64,000 nucleotides of DNA from contig JAYKJB010000057.1 in assembly GCA_035285325.1 (NCBI GenBank), positions 1-64,000 of the forward strand, written 5' to 3'. The notes under the pieces were generated by a model. It made no database searches. It saw only the letters and a program-made list of their open reading frames with translations, and was not told the origin of the DNA. Position numbers and translations under genes: made by a program. The stretch is from Candidatus Sericytochromatia bacterium. GTDB lineage: Bacteria > Cyanobacteriota > Sericytochromatia > S15B-MN24 > JAQBPE01. Shown in pieces: positions 53,441-61,328 of this stretch (within the stretch, counting starts at the first letter, position 1; every line of letters begins with the position of its first letter).

Positions 53441-54011
53441 TGCTGCTCGGGCCAGGCTGGTTCGCTTCACGCTCTCGGGTGTCGCCTGGCTGAGCCTGGT
53501 CGGCTGCGGTCGGGTCGCCCCGGTCGGGGGCCTGCCCGTGGCCCCCATGCCTCCCGCCACGCCTTTGGAACAACCAGCGCTGACGCCGCTGGAACAGCCC
53601 ATCGCGCCAGGTCTGAATGTGCCTGCGTTCGTGGGGCCCGGGGGTGCCGCGCTCCCCGTGAGCACTCAACCCGGCGCCGGGACTGGTTCGTCCCAGATTG
53701 GCGGGCAGACACCCACGGCCGGCTGTGACCCCCTGAATGGCTGTAACATCCACGCCCTGCTCGTGGTGGGCGGAATTCAAAAGGCCAAGATGGGCTTCCT
53801 GTGGCGCAAGTTGCGGGTCAAGGCCACCATCTCCAACCGTGGAGCTCAGGCCCTCGACGGAGAAGCCATCGTTCGCTTCAAGAAGGGGGGACAGGTGGTC
53901 CAAAGTGAGTATTTCCCGTTCGCCGTGCTGGCCCCTGGGCAAAGCAAGGCGTTCGAAGCGGTCTCCGCCGTGGCCGCCGACGACGTGGAAGTGACCAGCC
54001 GCGCGCTGTGA
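53424..54011 (+). CDS. Second tandem lipoprotein sharing the globular domain
   Basis: A 195-residue exported protein with lipobox SLVGCG and a Pro-rich linker (residues 30-110). Residues about 115-195 align with the first lipoprotein: its LLWKKLTVSGQIT matches FLWRKLRVKATIS, its SGELQISFTKGGKVVETQTE matches DGEAIVRFKKGGQVVQSEYF, and LAPGQAQGF matches LAPGQSKAF. So the pair are diverged paralogues with one shared C-terminal domain. The start ATG lies inside the last codons of the first gene. No Gly/Tyr repeats here; two Cys in CDPLNGCN may form a disulfide. Confidence 0.72.
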   Translation: MARPTDAARARLVRFTLSGVAWLSLVGCGRVAPVGGLPVAPMPPATPLEQPALTPLEQPIAPGLNVPAFVGPGGAALPVSTQPGAGTGSSQIGGQTPTAGCDPLNGCNIHALLVVGGIQKAKMGFLWRKLRVKATISNRGAQALDGEAIVRFKKGGQVVQSEYFPFAVLAPGQSKAFEAVSAVAADDVEVTSRAL

Positions 54012-54195
54012 CTCGCGGCTTCCGGGGGCGAGCACTGCCCGCAACGGCCCCGAATAATCAGGAAGATACAGCCTTCGTTTCGGCACCCTCGCTTTCATTG
54101 ACAGGGGCCGCAAGGCGCCCCTAAAATGAGCCGCCCCTTTGTTGAAAGGGCGCCGCTCGACCATCCAGCCATTTCTCCCCAAGGAGCCGCCACCT

Positions 54196-54618
54196 ATGCA
54201 GTCGATCTCGCTGCGCCGTCAGGTCACCATCGTGGCCATCGTGACGGAGCAATTCCGCCAGCAGGCCACCGCCGAGTTGCAGCAAGGCTTGCAGCAACTG
54301 GATATGGAGGCGCAGCAACTGGAGTTTCAGGGCAAGCGCGCCCTGAGCGACTTCGAAAAGCGGGGGGCCTCCGCGGCGGAACTCGAGAACATTCGGGCCC
54401 AGCTCGAGGAACAACGTCAGCGCATCAAGGGCCAGAAAGCGGACTTGCTCTCCAAGCTCGATATGGTGGGCAAGCTGGAAAATGGCAGCGAATTCATCCA
54501 GGGCACCGTCGACAACTTCGTGGAAGTCAAAGTGGGCGACCACCTCTACGCCAAGCTGGCCAATCCTCAGTTGATCGTGAAGGACGGCCTGGTTCAGGAA
54601 ATTCGCGGCGAGGAGTGA
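54196..54618 (+). CDS. ylqD: YlqD family protein
   Basis: A 140-residue soluble protein. The opening MQSISLRRQVTIVAIVTEQFRQ, the following long coiled-coil helix (ELQQGLQQLDMEAQQLEFQGKRALSDFEK) and the C-terminal beta segment KLENGSEFIQGTVDNFVEVKVGDHL match the YlqD family known from Firmicutes and, as I recall, cyanobacteria. Function unknown. The ATG is preceded by AAGGAG. It ends inside the 3' end of convergent mqnA, overlapping it by 25 bases. Confidence 0.85.
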   Translation: MQSISLRRQVTIVAIVTEQFRQQATAELQQGLQQLDMEAQQLEFQGKRALSDFEKRGASAAELENIRAQLEEQRQRIKGQKADLLSKLDMVGKLENGSEFIQGTVDNFVEVKVGDHLYAKLANPQLIVKDGLVQEIRGEE

Positions 54619-55403
54619 GGGCGATCGCCCTCTCTCCATTCCTCCTCGAGCAGGCGAATGCCCTGCTCGTGGACCGGGGAATAGTCGTAGCTGAGCAGCG
54701 AAAAATAGCCCTCGAGCTCCGCAGCCGGAACGCCCAGCCGCGCGGCTGCCTCCGCCGACCAGTGCGCCAGATTTCCGAGGCCGTCCGCCTTGGCCTGAAG
54801 GAAAAGCGCGCTCAAACGCTCTGACATCTCAGTCGCGAGATCCCACCGCGTCACCCACAGGCTGGTCACCAGCGGGGTATGCGTCATCTGCCACCAGGCT
54901 TGCCCGAGGTCCAGGCGATGCAGGCCGCTCTCGGCTCGGCCGGCCAGAATGGCAGCATCGCCGATCAGCAGCGCCGCATCGTAATGCGTCAGAAGGTCCG
55001 CCAAGGAACCGTCCCGGGCCTCGAAGGTCGCCTCCACGCCGAACAAGCGATGCAGCAAGCCTCGCACGAGCTGGTTGGACGTTGCGCCGAATTCCGGCAC
55101 GGCGATCGCCGCACCAGAGAGCTGGGCGAAAGAGCGCTTGCTGAACAGGATGGCACTGCCCAAACGCCCCCAGGCGCTGATGGAGAGGTTCGGAACCAGG
55201 CGATAAAAGTCGCGTCGTGCCAGGTATTCAAACGTGGAAACGGGCGCCACATCCAGCTCACCTGCCGCCATCCAGGCGTCCAGCTCCCCCGGGCGGCCTG
55301 CACGAAAGGTGAGCGGCGGCTGTTCCGGCAAGCCTCGCCGCAGCGGGGCCTGGATGGGCCATCCGCTGACATAAGCGAGTTCACCGACCCGGATTTGCGA
55401 CAC
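54594..55403 (-). CDS. mqnA: Chorismate dehydratase MqnA (futalosine pathway)
   Basis: A 269-residue enzyme that turns chorismate into 3-enolpyruvylbenzoate, the first step of the futalosine route to menaquinone. The N-terminal IRVGELAYVSGWPIQAPLRRG, GELDVAPVSTFEYL and LFSKRSFAQLSGAAIAVPEFGATSNQLVRGLL motifs are characteristic of this periplasmic-binding-protein-like fold. GTG start. No other mqn gene is in the window. Oxygenic cyanobacteria make phylloquinone by the MenA-H route instead, so this gene argues for a respiratory, non-oxygenic lifestyle. Confidence 0.9.
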   Translation of the reverse strand: MSQIRVGELAYVSGWPIQAPLRRGLPEQPPLTFRAGRPGELDAWMAAGELDVAPVSTFEYLARRDFYRLVPNLSISAWGRLGSAILFSKRSFAQLSGAAIAVPEFGATSNQLVRGLLHRLFGVEATFEARDGSLADLLTHYDAALLIGDAAILAGRAESGLHRLDLGQAWWQMTHTPLVTSLWVTRWDLATEMSERLSALFLQAKADGLGNLAHWSAEAAARLGVPAAELEGYFSLLSYDYSPVHEQGIRLLEEEWREGDRPHSSPRIS

Positions 55404-55471
55404 GCTGGCCCCTCCGAAGGCCAGATTATACGTCTGCCGGGTGTGGCTCGCAACTCAGGGCGCAGCGGACG

Positions 55472-55750
55472 TCAGCCGGCTGCGAAGCCACCCCAGAGGT
55501 CCTGGTCGTCGCGCAGTTTTTGCTCCTGCTCGCTCAGCTGGGCCAACTGGCGACTGAGGTCCTGAACCCGAGACACCGCCTCATGGATGACCCGCTGCTT
55601 TTCCGCGATGGCAGCTTGGGCACCGGCGATTTCCCCCTCGAACATGCGGATGCGCGCCCGCACCCGAAAGGCTTCCTGACGAATGCCCCGAAGGAGTGCC
55701 TCGTCGGCCTCGATGCGTCGCTGAGCTTCCGTGCGCTGGCTGTGTGACAT
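55472..55750 (-). CDS. Small coiled-coil protein
   Basis: A 92-residue, highly charged helical protein beginning MSHSQRTEAQRRIEADEALL, with heptad-like spacing and a C-terminal GGFAAG. The start chosen is ATG 55750 with AAGGATG upstream; the open frame upstream looks non-coding. It lies between recJ and mqnA on the same strand. No family recognised; it may be a structural or regulatory partner. Confidence 0.55.
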   Translation of the reverse strand: MSHSQRTEAQRRIEADEALLRGIRQEAFRVRARIRMFEGEIAGAQAAIAEKQRVIHEAVSRVQDLSRQLAQLSEQEQKLRDDQDLWGGFAAG

Positions 55751-55988
55751 GGGCTTCACATCCTTGAAAGGTCGTGGGTGCCGTGACAACCTTGCCGGTC
55801 CAGACGTGTTGAAGAGAGCCAAGAGAACACTTCGATGGTTCGGTCCTGCCATCACATTGTACCCGTGCCGGACAAGGGTTGAACCGGGCCGGGTGACGAA
55901 ATATTTGACGAAATTGACCAGATTATGGTAACCACAAGCTCTCGATCGGAGCGCCCGTCGAACATCTTGGGCCGGGCCCACCGGGCCA

Positions 55989-58271
55989 TCAGCCCAGCGA
56001 GGCCTGCAAACGCGGCATGGGCTGCCCCCGCAGGGCGCGGCGAAAACGCAGCCCATTCAGGGCCTCCTGGTAGCTCTGGAGGTCCACCAAGGCGATGTCT
56101 TCGGGGGGGGCGGCCAGCAGTTGCCAGTGAGTCCCCTGGCGGAGCAAGAGGCCGGCCTCTTCAAAGATCCGCAGGGCGTCCAGGCAGGCTGACCCCAGAC
56201 TGACTTGCGCCTTCTGAAGGGCCTGACGCAGCGTTCCTTCGCGGTGGCGCGCCAGCTGCCCCCAGAGCGAACTGAGGGCCTGAGGCGTGGGAAGTTCCTC
56301 ACCAGCAGCCCCTTCACAGGTCTGAGTTGGCCAGGCGAGCGTGACCTGAGCGGCCTGAGCCAACAACTGCTGCCAGGTCTGCTCGTCATGAGGCGGGTCG
56401 CAAAACCAGAGATGAGCGCCAGCCGGCACCGAGGGGGCCAGAGGGTCCACCCAAAGGCCGGCGGTCGGCGGATCGATCGCGTACACGTGGGCGTCGCGCG
56501 GGGGCTCGGCGGGCTGACCCCGGCGGTCGTTCCAGACCGGTGCGGTAGCACTCGCCAAGGCAGCGGCGATGCTGGGTTCAACGGCGGAGGCAGGGGCCAA
56601 GCGGTCGGCGATGAACTGAATGCGGGTTTGCCCCTGAAAGGTATTCCAGCTGGGCCGGTAAGTGAAGCGGATCCAGTCCCCGAGGCTGTCCGCCATGTCG
56701 GCCTTGCCCCAGGCAATCACTTCAGCGAGCGAAACCCCGTCGTCGACCTTGAGAAACAGATGATTCTTCACCACCCGACGCCCCACCACCCGCGCGCGCA
56801 ACAGGCCAAACACCGGTGACGGGTTGCGTTGCCCGAACGGTTCCAGGCGATCCAGCGCCTCGAGCAGGGCGGCATCAGCCTCTGCGAAGGGCAGTTCGGC
56901 ATCCAACGCGATCACATCAGCGGGCCGGTTCCAGCCCACCTCACGTACGTAGGCATTCAACGCCCGCCGCACCAGAGGAATGGCCGATTCCTCCGCTGCG
57001 CAGCCAGCCGCCCCTGCGTGGCCCCCGAACCCGACCAGATGAGCCCGGGCATGGTGTAGGGCATCGTAGAGGTGGAGGCCGTCCGGGCTGCGCCCCGAGG
57101 CCTTCCAGAGCCCGCCGGGATGCCCCGAGAAGAGCAGCACGGGACAGCGGTAGCGGTCCTTGATGCGACCCGCGATGATGCCGGTGATCCCGTGATGAAA
57201 GCCCTCGTCCGCCAGCACGATGAAGGGTTCGGACTCGAGGTCCCAGTCCGCATCAAGGCGCTGAAAGATGTCGGATTGCAAGTCGGCCGACATGGTCCGC
57301 CGCTCCCGGTTGATGCGGTCCAACACCTCAGCGTGAACGGCCGCTTGCTCGTGGTCGTTGGTGGTGAGCAACTCGAAGCCGACGCGCGGCGTTTCCAATC
57401 GGCCGGCCGCATTGAGCCGGGGCACCAGCTGGAAGGCCAGATCCTCCGCCCGCACGGAGGTCAACTGAGTTCCGGCCGTTTTCGCAAGCGCCGCGATGCC
57501 CGGAAAGCGGCTTTTGCCCTCACGAAAGCGCGCCAAACCGGCCCAGACCAGCGCCCGGTTGGGACCACTGAGCGAGACGACATCCCCGACCGTCCCGATG
57601 CTGACGAAATCCAGGAAGTGGGCGATGCGGTCGTTGAAACCGCCCTCCAGCGCGATCACGAACAGCAACGCCACGCCGACGCCGGCCAGGTCCTTCAGGT
57701 GGGGAAATTCCAGGGCAGGATGCACGATCGCGGTCACATCAGGCAGGACCTCAGGCGGCTGATGGTGGTCCGTGACCACGATCTCAACCCCAAGCTTGCG
57801 GGCGGTTTCAGCGGCCGCGATGGCGGAGATCCCGTTGTCGCAGGTGAGGATCAGGCGCACGCCGGAAGCCGCAATGCGCTCCACCGCCGCGGGCGTCACG
57901 CCGTAGCCATCCTTGAAACGATCCGGCAGGTAGGCCTCACAGTTGGCCTTCAAGCCCCGTTTGAGATAGCGGTACAGCAGGCTGGTGCTGGTCACGCCAT
58001 CGCAGTCGTAGTCGCCATAAATGACGAAGGGTTCCTGCTCGGCGACGGCTCGGCGGATCCGGGCGACGGCCCGGGCCATGCCATCCGTTTCAAGCGGACT
58101 CTGCAGCCAATCCAGGCGATCCCGCGTCGACAAGAAATCAGCCGCCACCTTCGGCGTCCGATAGCCCCTCAACCACAGCAAGCGAGCCACAGGCAAGGGC
58201 AGGCCCAGGGCCGTGGCAATCGCCGCGACCTCGGGAGCCTGCGCCGGCTTCAAGCTCCAGATCTGACTCAC
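55989..58271 (-). CDS. recJ: Single-stranded-DNA exonuclease RecJ
   Basis: A 760-residue DHH-family 5'-3' exonuclease for recombination and mismatch repair. The catalytic motifs are YGDYDCDGVTSTSLL (DHH motif I), VTDHHQP (motif III), SIGTVGDVV and the DHHA1 region with GFGGHAGAAGCA. A long C-terminal extension beyond the usual core carries an OB-fold and a further domain of about 190 residues rich in Trp and Pro. GTG start 58271 with GGGGGAA. It follows the helicase-nuclease genes by about 50 bases and probably belongs to the same repair unit. Confidence 0.92.
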   Translation of the reverse strand: MSQIWSLKPAQAPEVAAIATALGLPLPVARLLWLRGYRTPKVAADFLSTRDRLDWLQSPLETDGMARAVARIRRAVAEQEPFVIYGDYDCDGVTSTSLLYRYLKRGLKANCEAYLPDRFKDGYGVTPAAVERIAASGVRLILTCDNGISAIAAAETARKLGVEIVVTDHHQPPEVLPDVTAIVHPALEFPHLKDLAGVGVALLFVIALEGGFNDRIAHFLDFVSIGTVGDVVSLSGPNRALVWAGLARFREGKSRFPGIAALAKTAGTQLTSVRAEDLAFQLVPRLNAAGRLETPRVGFELLTTNDHEQAAVHAEVLDRINRERRTMSADLQSDIFQRLDADWDLESEPFIVLADEGFHHGITGIIAGRIKDRYRCPVLLFSGHPGGLWKASGRSPDGLHLYDALHHARAHLVGFGGHAGAAGCAAEESAIPLVRRALNAYVREVGWNRPADVIALDAELPFAEADAALLEALDRLEPFGQRNPSPVFGLLRARVVGRRVVKNHLFLKVDDGVSLAEVIAWGKADMADSLGDWIRFTYRPSWNTFQGQTRIQFIADRLAPASAVEPSIAAALASATAPVWNDRRGQPAEPPRDAHVYAIDPPTAGLWVDPLAPSVPAGAHLWFCDPPHDEQTWQQLLAQAAQVTLAWPTQTCEGAAGEELPTPQALSSLWGQLARHREGTLRQALQKAQVSLGSACLDALRIFEEAGLLLRQGTHWQLLAAPPEDIALVDLQSYQEALNGLRFRRALRGQPMPRLQASLG

Positions 58272-58320
58272 GACATTCCCCCTCAAAGGCCCTTCAGCTT
58301 GCTGCCCGCCCGGACAACTG

Positions 58321-59160
58321 TCAAGGCGCTTCCGCGGCGCGAAGCCCCGCGTCGGAGGGGGGCAAGAAGACCGGAGGACTTGGCCAAACCAGCATTTCGG
58401 AAGGTTCGAAAGGGCCTGCGTTGCACAACGTGTGGTAAGCGCAGGGTGGACAGCGCGACGGGACCCTCGGAAAGGCCGCGTCATCGTGAACCCGAGGATC
58501 AAATGGAGCGCAGGCCTGCCTGGCCAAAGCGGTGAGACGCTGACGCGTCGCCTCGTGCCGCGACGCGGAGTGAGGAATCACGACCGCCTCCCCGGTGTCG
58601 ACCAGCCAGAACACCATCTCGACCGATTCAGGCGCGATGGGCGAGCCCCCTGACAGGACCTGGGCAGCCTCCGTCAACACGAAGGGATACAGGCGGGCTT
58701 GCCAACCGCGACGCAGCGTCTCCCCGGAGGGATGGCCGGTCTTCCAATCCAGAATGCGCCAGCGTCCCGCGTGGGCCACGATCCGGTCGTAGCGGGCGAC
58801 GAAGGGGACTTCAGCCACTTGCAAGTGCAGGCTCTGCTCGGTCCAGACCTCGGCCTCAAGGGGCGGAGAGAAGTGTTCTGACGTGGCAAACCGAGCCCAC
58901 ATCTGAGTCAGGCCGGGATGCAGCCCCTCCCAGGCCTCCAGCAAGGGGGCGAGGGGCAGACCACAGGCGTGTTGCTGAACCAGCCGGTGGAAGACGGAGC
59001 CCAGGCGCGCGCCATCGTCTTCCCCCTGCGGGTGCTGGCCGGCCCGAGCAGGCCAGTAGGCCTGCAACTTGTAACGCAGGGCAAAGTAGCGGGGACAGCC
59101 GTCCGCCAGGGCGTCCAGCGCGGCACTGCTCAGCCTGGGACGGGGCTCGACCTGAGTCAT
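58321..59160 (-). CDS. PD-(D/E)XK nuclease with Fe-S cysteines, AddB/RecB-nuclease type
   Basis: A 279-residue free-standing nuclease of the RecB-like family. Active-site motifs are intact: the His of GSVFHRLV, D in VARYDRIV, the D-x-K of RILDWKTGHPS and Q-x-x-x-Y in QARLYPFV. Cys22 and a C-terminal CPPCAYHTLC reproduce the C...CX2CX5C pattern of the AddB iron-sulfur clamp. In AddAB this module is fused to the helicase; here it is a separate gene whose ATG overlaps the UvrD gene stop. It should supply the cutting activity of the operon's complex. Confidence 0.9.
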   Translation of the reverse strand: MTQVEPRPRLSSAALDALADGCPRYFALRYKLQAYWPARAGQHPQGEDDGARLGSVFHRLVQQHACGLPLAPLLEAWEGLHPGLTQMWARFATSEHFSPPLEAEVWTEQSLHLQVAEVPFVARYDRIVAHAGRWRILDWKTGHPSGETLRRGWQARLYPFVLTEAAQVLSGGSPIAPESVEMVFWLVDTGEAVVIPHSASRHEATRQRLTALARQACAPFDPRVHDDAAFPRVPSRCPPCAYHTLCNAGPFEPSEMLVWPSPPVFLPPSDAGLRAAEAP

Positions 59161-61328
59161 GGCGTGACGCGCTCACAGAGAGAGGCCAGTTGGGCCACCT
59201 GGGGGGGCAAGGTTTCACTGGTGCCGGCACCAGACAGGTGAAGCGCGCGCTCGGCCCGCGTCATGCCGACGTACAACAACCGCAGCTTTTCAGCCACCAG
59301 CAGCCGCTGAGCGGCCGCCCGGGCGGCAGCCAGATCGAACGGCGCCCCCGGCGGGGCACGCAAGGCTTGCTCAAGGCAGAAGGCCGCCTGGTCACGAAAC
59401 GAGACCTGGTCGGGGTCCCAAGGAAACATGTAGGCGCTGGCGAGGCCAGGGATCCACACCGCATCGTATTCCAGGCCCTTCGAGGCGTGCAAGGTCAGCA
59501 CGCTCAGCGTACCAGGGGTGGCCTCACGCGTGTCGGCCGGCGTGGGCACCAGGTCCCGATGGTCCTCGGTGTTTTCCGCGAGTGTCCTCACCTCGTCTGC
59601 CAGACGCCGCAGGGGGTCCAACTCAATGGTCGGGTCGGAGGCCGCTTTCCGCTGGGCGATCACGGCCGCCTTGGCCGCCACGGCGATCGCCTGAGGATCG
59701 TCGATCAGGGTCAGGGCCACGCTCGGAAAGAGTTCCCCGGGAGGCAGATGCCGCACCCGCAGCAAGGCGCGCAACCCCCGACAGAGCGAGAGCAGGGCCA
59801 GGTAGTCTGCAGCAGGAAAGTCTTCCGGGCGATGCGGTGGCAGGTCCGCCAGGGGAAACAGCAGCGAATCGGAGGGATGGCGCGCAAGGAACTGCCGGAG
59901 CGCCCGTGGATTTTGCCAGGGCGTGCGGCAAAGCTGGGCCCACTCCTCCACCAGGGGGCGCCAGGACGCGGCCGGCTCCTCCAGCGGCAACGACAGAAAC
60001 GTCAGCACGTGGGCCAGAAACCTGAGACACTGGCGCTGTGACGGGCCCTGGCTGACGCCTTGCTGCAGCGGAATGCCCAGTTGGGTGGCGCGTTGCGCAT
60101 AGGCCATCCGAAGCTTGTGAGACGTCACCAGCACCGCTGCCCGGGCCGTCGGATGGGCTCGCAAGAACGCCCGCACGGCTGTCAGCACGCCCAACTCTTC
60201 CTGTGCCGCGGCGTCGTCGCGCCTGGCCCCCTCGTAAAAGGTCCAGGTGATCGGCGCAAGCAGAGAGGGATTCGGCTTTCCGGCCGTGGCCGGCAGGATC
60301 GGTTGTCCGGTGAAGGCCTCCCTCACCACGGGATCAGGATGATGAGCGGTGAACGCCACCAGCGCATTGGCCATGGCCAGAACGGGCAGCGCGCTGCGGC
60401 TCGATTCCGCCATGGGCATGTGGCGCCCACTGGTCTCACAAGCCTGACAAAACGCCCGAAAGTACCGGGGAGAGTTGTGCGTGAAGGAAGCCATGATCGC
60501 CTGATTGGTGTCCCCCACACGGACCAGGTTGCCACTGCCGCCCAGGGCAGGTTCGGTCAGCCAGCGGATCAGGGCCTGCTGGTCGGGCGTTGAATCCTGC
60601 GCCTCGTCCTCGAGGACGAAGCGAATACGACGCTGATGATAGGCCCGATGGTCGTCTCGAGTGGCCAGAATGGCGTTCGCTTCCCGGATCAGATCATCAT
60701 AGTCATAGGCCCCCGCCGCCTGTTGGCGTGCCAGGTAGCCGCGATACAAGGCCGGCAAGGCGGGGTGATGGTCAACCACAGCAACCTGAAAGTCGGCCTC
60801 GCTCAGGCGCGCTTGTTTGGCCTCCGCGATGGCCTTCTCCGCCAAGCGCAGCACCACCGCCTGCGGGTCCTCCCGCTCATCGCCACCGCCGTCGCGCTGC
60901 CCATACGCCTGCCACATCTGTTGATGAAGGGGGTCCTCCAACCATTCAAGCAGGGCCTCTTGCAGGTTCTTGCGCCGTTCCGCCTCGCTCCAAACCAGCA
61001 TTCCGGAGTCGCTGTCACCCGCCGCGCGCCGAATGACCGAGGACGCGAACCCGTGGATGGTCGTGGTTTGCAGACCGAATGCGGTCAACCCACGCGCTGC
61101 CAGGGTGCGCGTCAGCCGTTGCTTGAGGTTCAGCGCCGCACTGCGCATGTAGGTGAGAATCAGGATCTCAGCAGGGCGCACACCGAGGTCTTCGACCAGT
61201 CGCACGGCCAGCTGCTCCAGAATGAAGGTCTTGCCAGCCCCTGGCGCGGCGGAGATGGCCAGCTGTCCACCGGAATACGTCAGGATGGCCGCCTGAGCAG
61301 GGCGCAAGGTGACGGCGCCGGTGGTCAT
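59157..61328 (-). CDS. UvrD/Rep-type superfamily 1 helicase
   Basis: A 723-residue DNA translocase. Motif I AAPGAGKT (residues about 27-35), motif Ia LTYMRSAALNLKQRL, motif II VLEDEAQDSTPDQ, motif III VRVGDTNQAIM, motif V LTLHASKGLEYDAVWIPGL and motif VI LLYVGMTRAERAL are all intact, so it should hydrolyse ATP and move 3'-5'. No nuclease domain is fused. Overlaps of 4 bases with the degenerate helicase upstream and the nuclease downstream suggest a fixed-ratio complex. In the comparison with AddAB/RecBCD it takes the place of AddA/RecB. Confidence 0.93.
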   Translation of the reverse strand: MTTGAVTLRPAQAAILTYSGGQLAISAAPGAGKTFILEQLAVRLVEDLGVRPAEILILTYMRSAALNLKQRLTRTLAARGLTAFGLQTTTIHGFASSVIRRAAGDSDSGMLVWSEAERRKNLQEALLEWLEDPLHQQMWQAYGQRDGGGDEREDPQAVVLRLAEKAIAEAKQARLSEADFQVAVVDHHPALPALYRGYLARQQAAGAYDYDDLIREANAILATRDDHRAYHQRRIRFVLEDEAQDSTPDQQALIRWLTEPALGGSGNLVRVGDTNQAIMASFTHNSPRYFRAFCQACETSGRHMPMAESSRSALPVLAMANALVAFTAHHPDPVVREAFTGQPILPATAGKPNPSLLAPITWTFYEGARRDDAAAQEELGVLTAVRAFLRAHPTARAAVLVTSHKLRMAYAQRATQLGIPLQQGVSQGPSQRQCLRFLAHVLTFLSLPLEEPAASWRPLVEEWAQLCRTPWQNPRALRQFLARHPSDSLLFPLADLPPHRPEDFPAADYLALLSLCRGLRALLRVRHLPPGELFPSVALTLIDDPQAIAVAAKAAVIAQRKAASDPTIELDPLRRLADEVRTLAENTEDHRDLVPTPADTREATPGTLSVLTLHASKGLEYDAVWIPGLASAYMFPWDPDQVSFRDQAAFCLEQALRAPPGAPFDLAAARAAAQRLLVAEKLRLLYVGMTRAERALHLSGAGTSETLPPQVAQLASLCERVTP

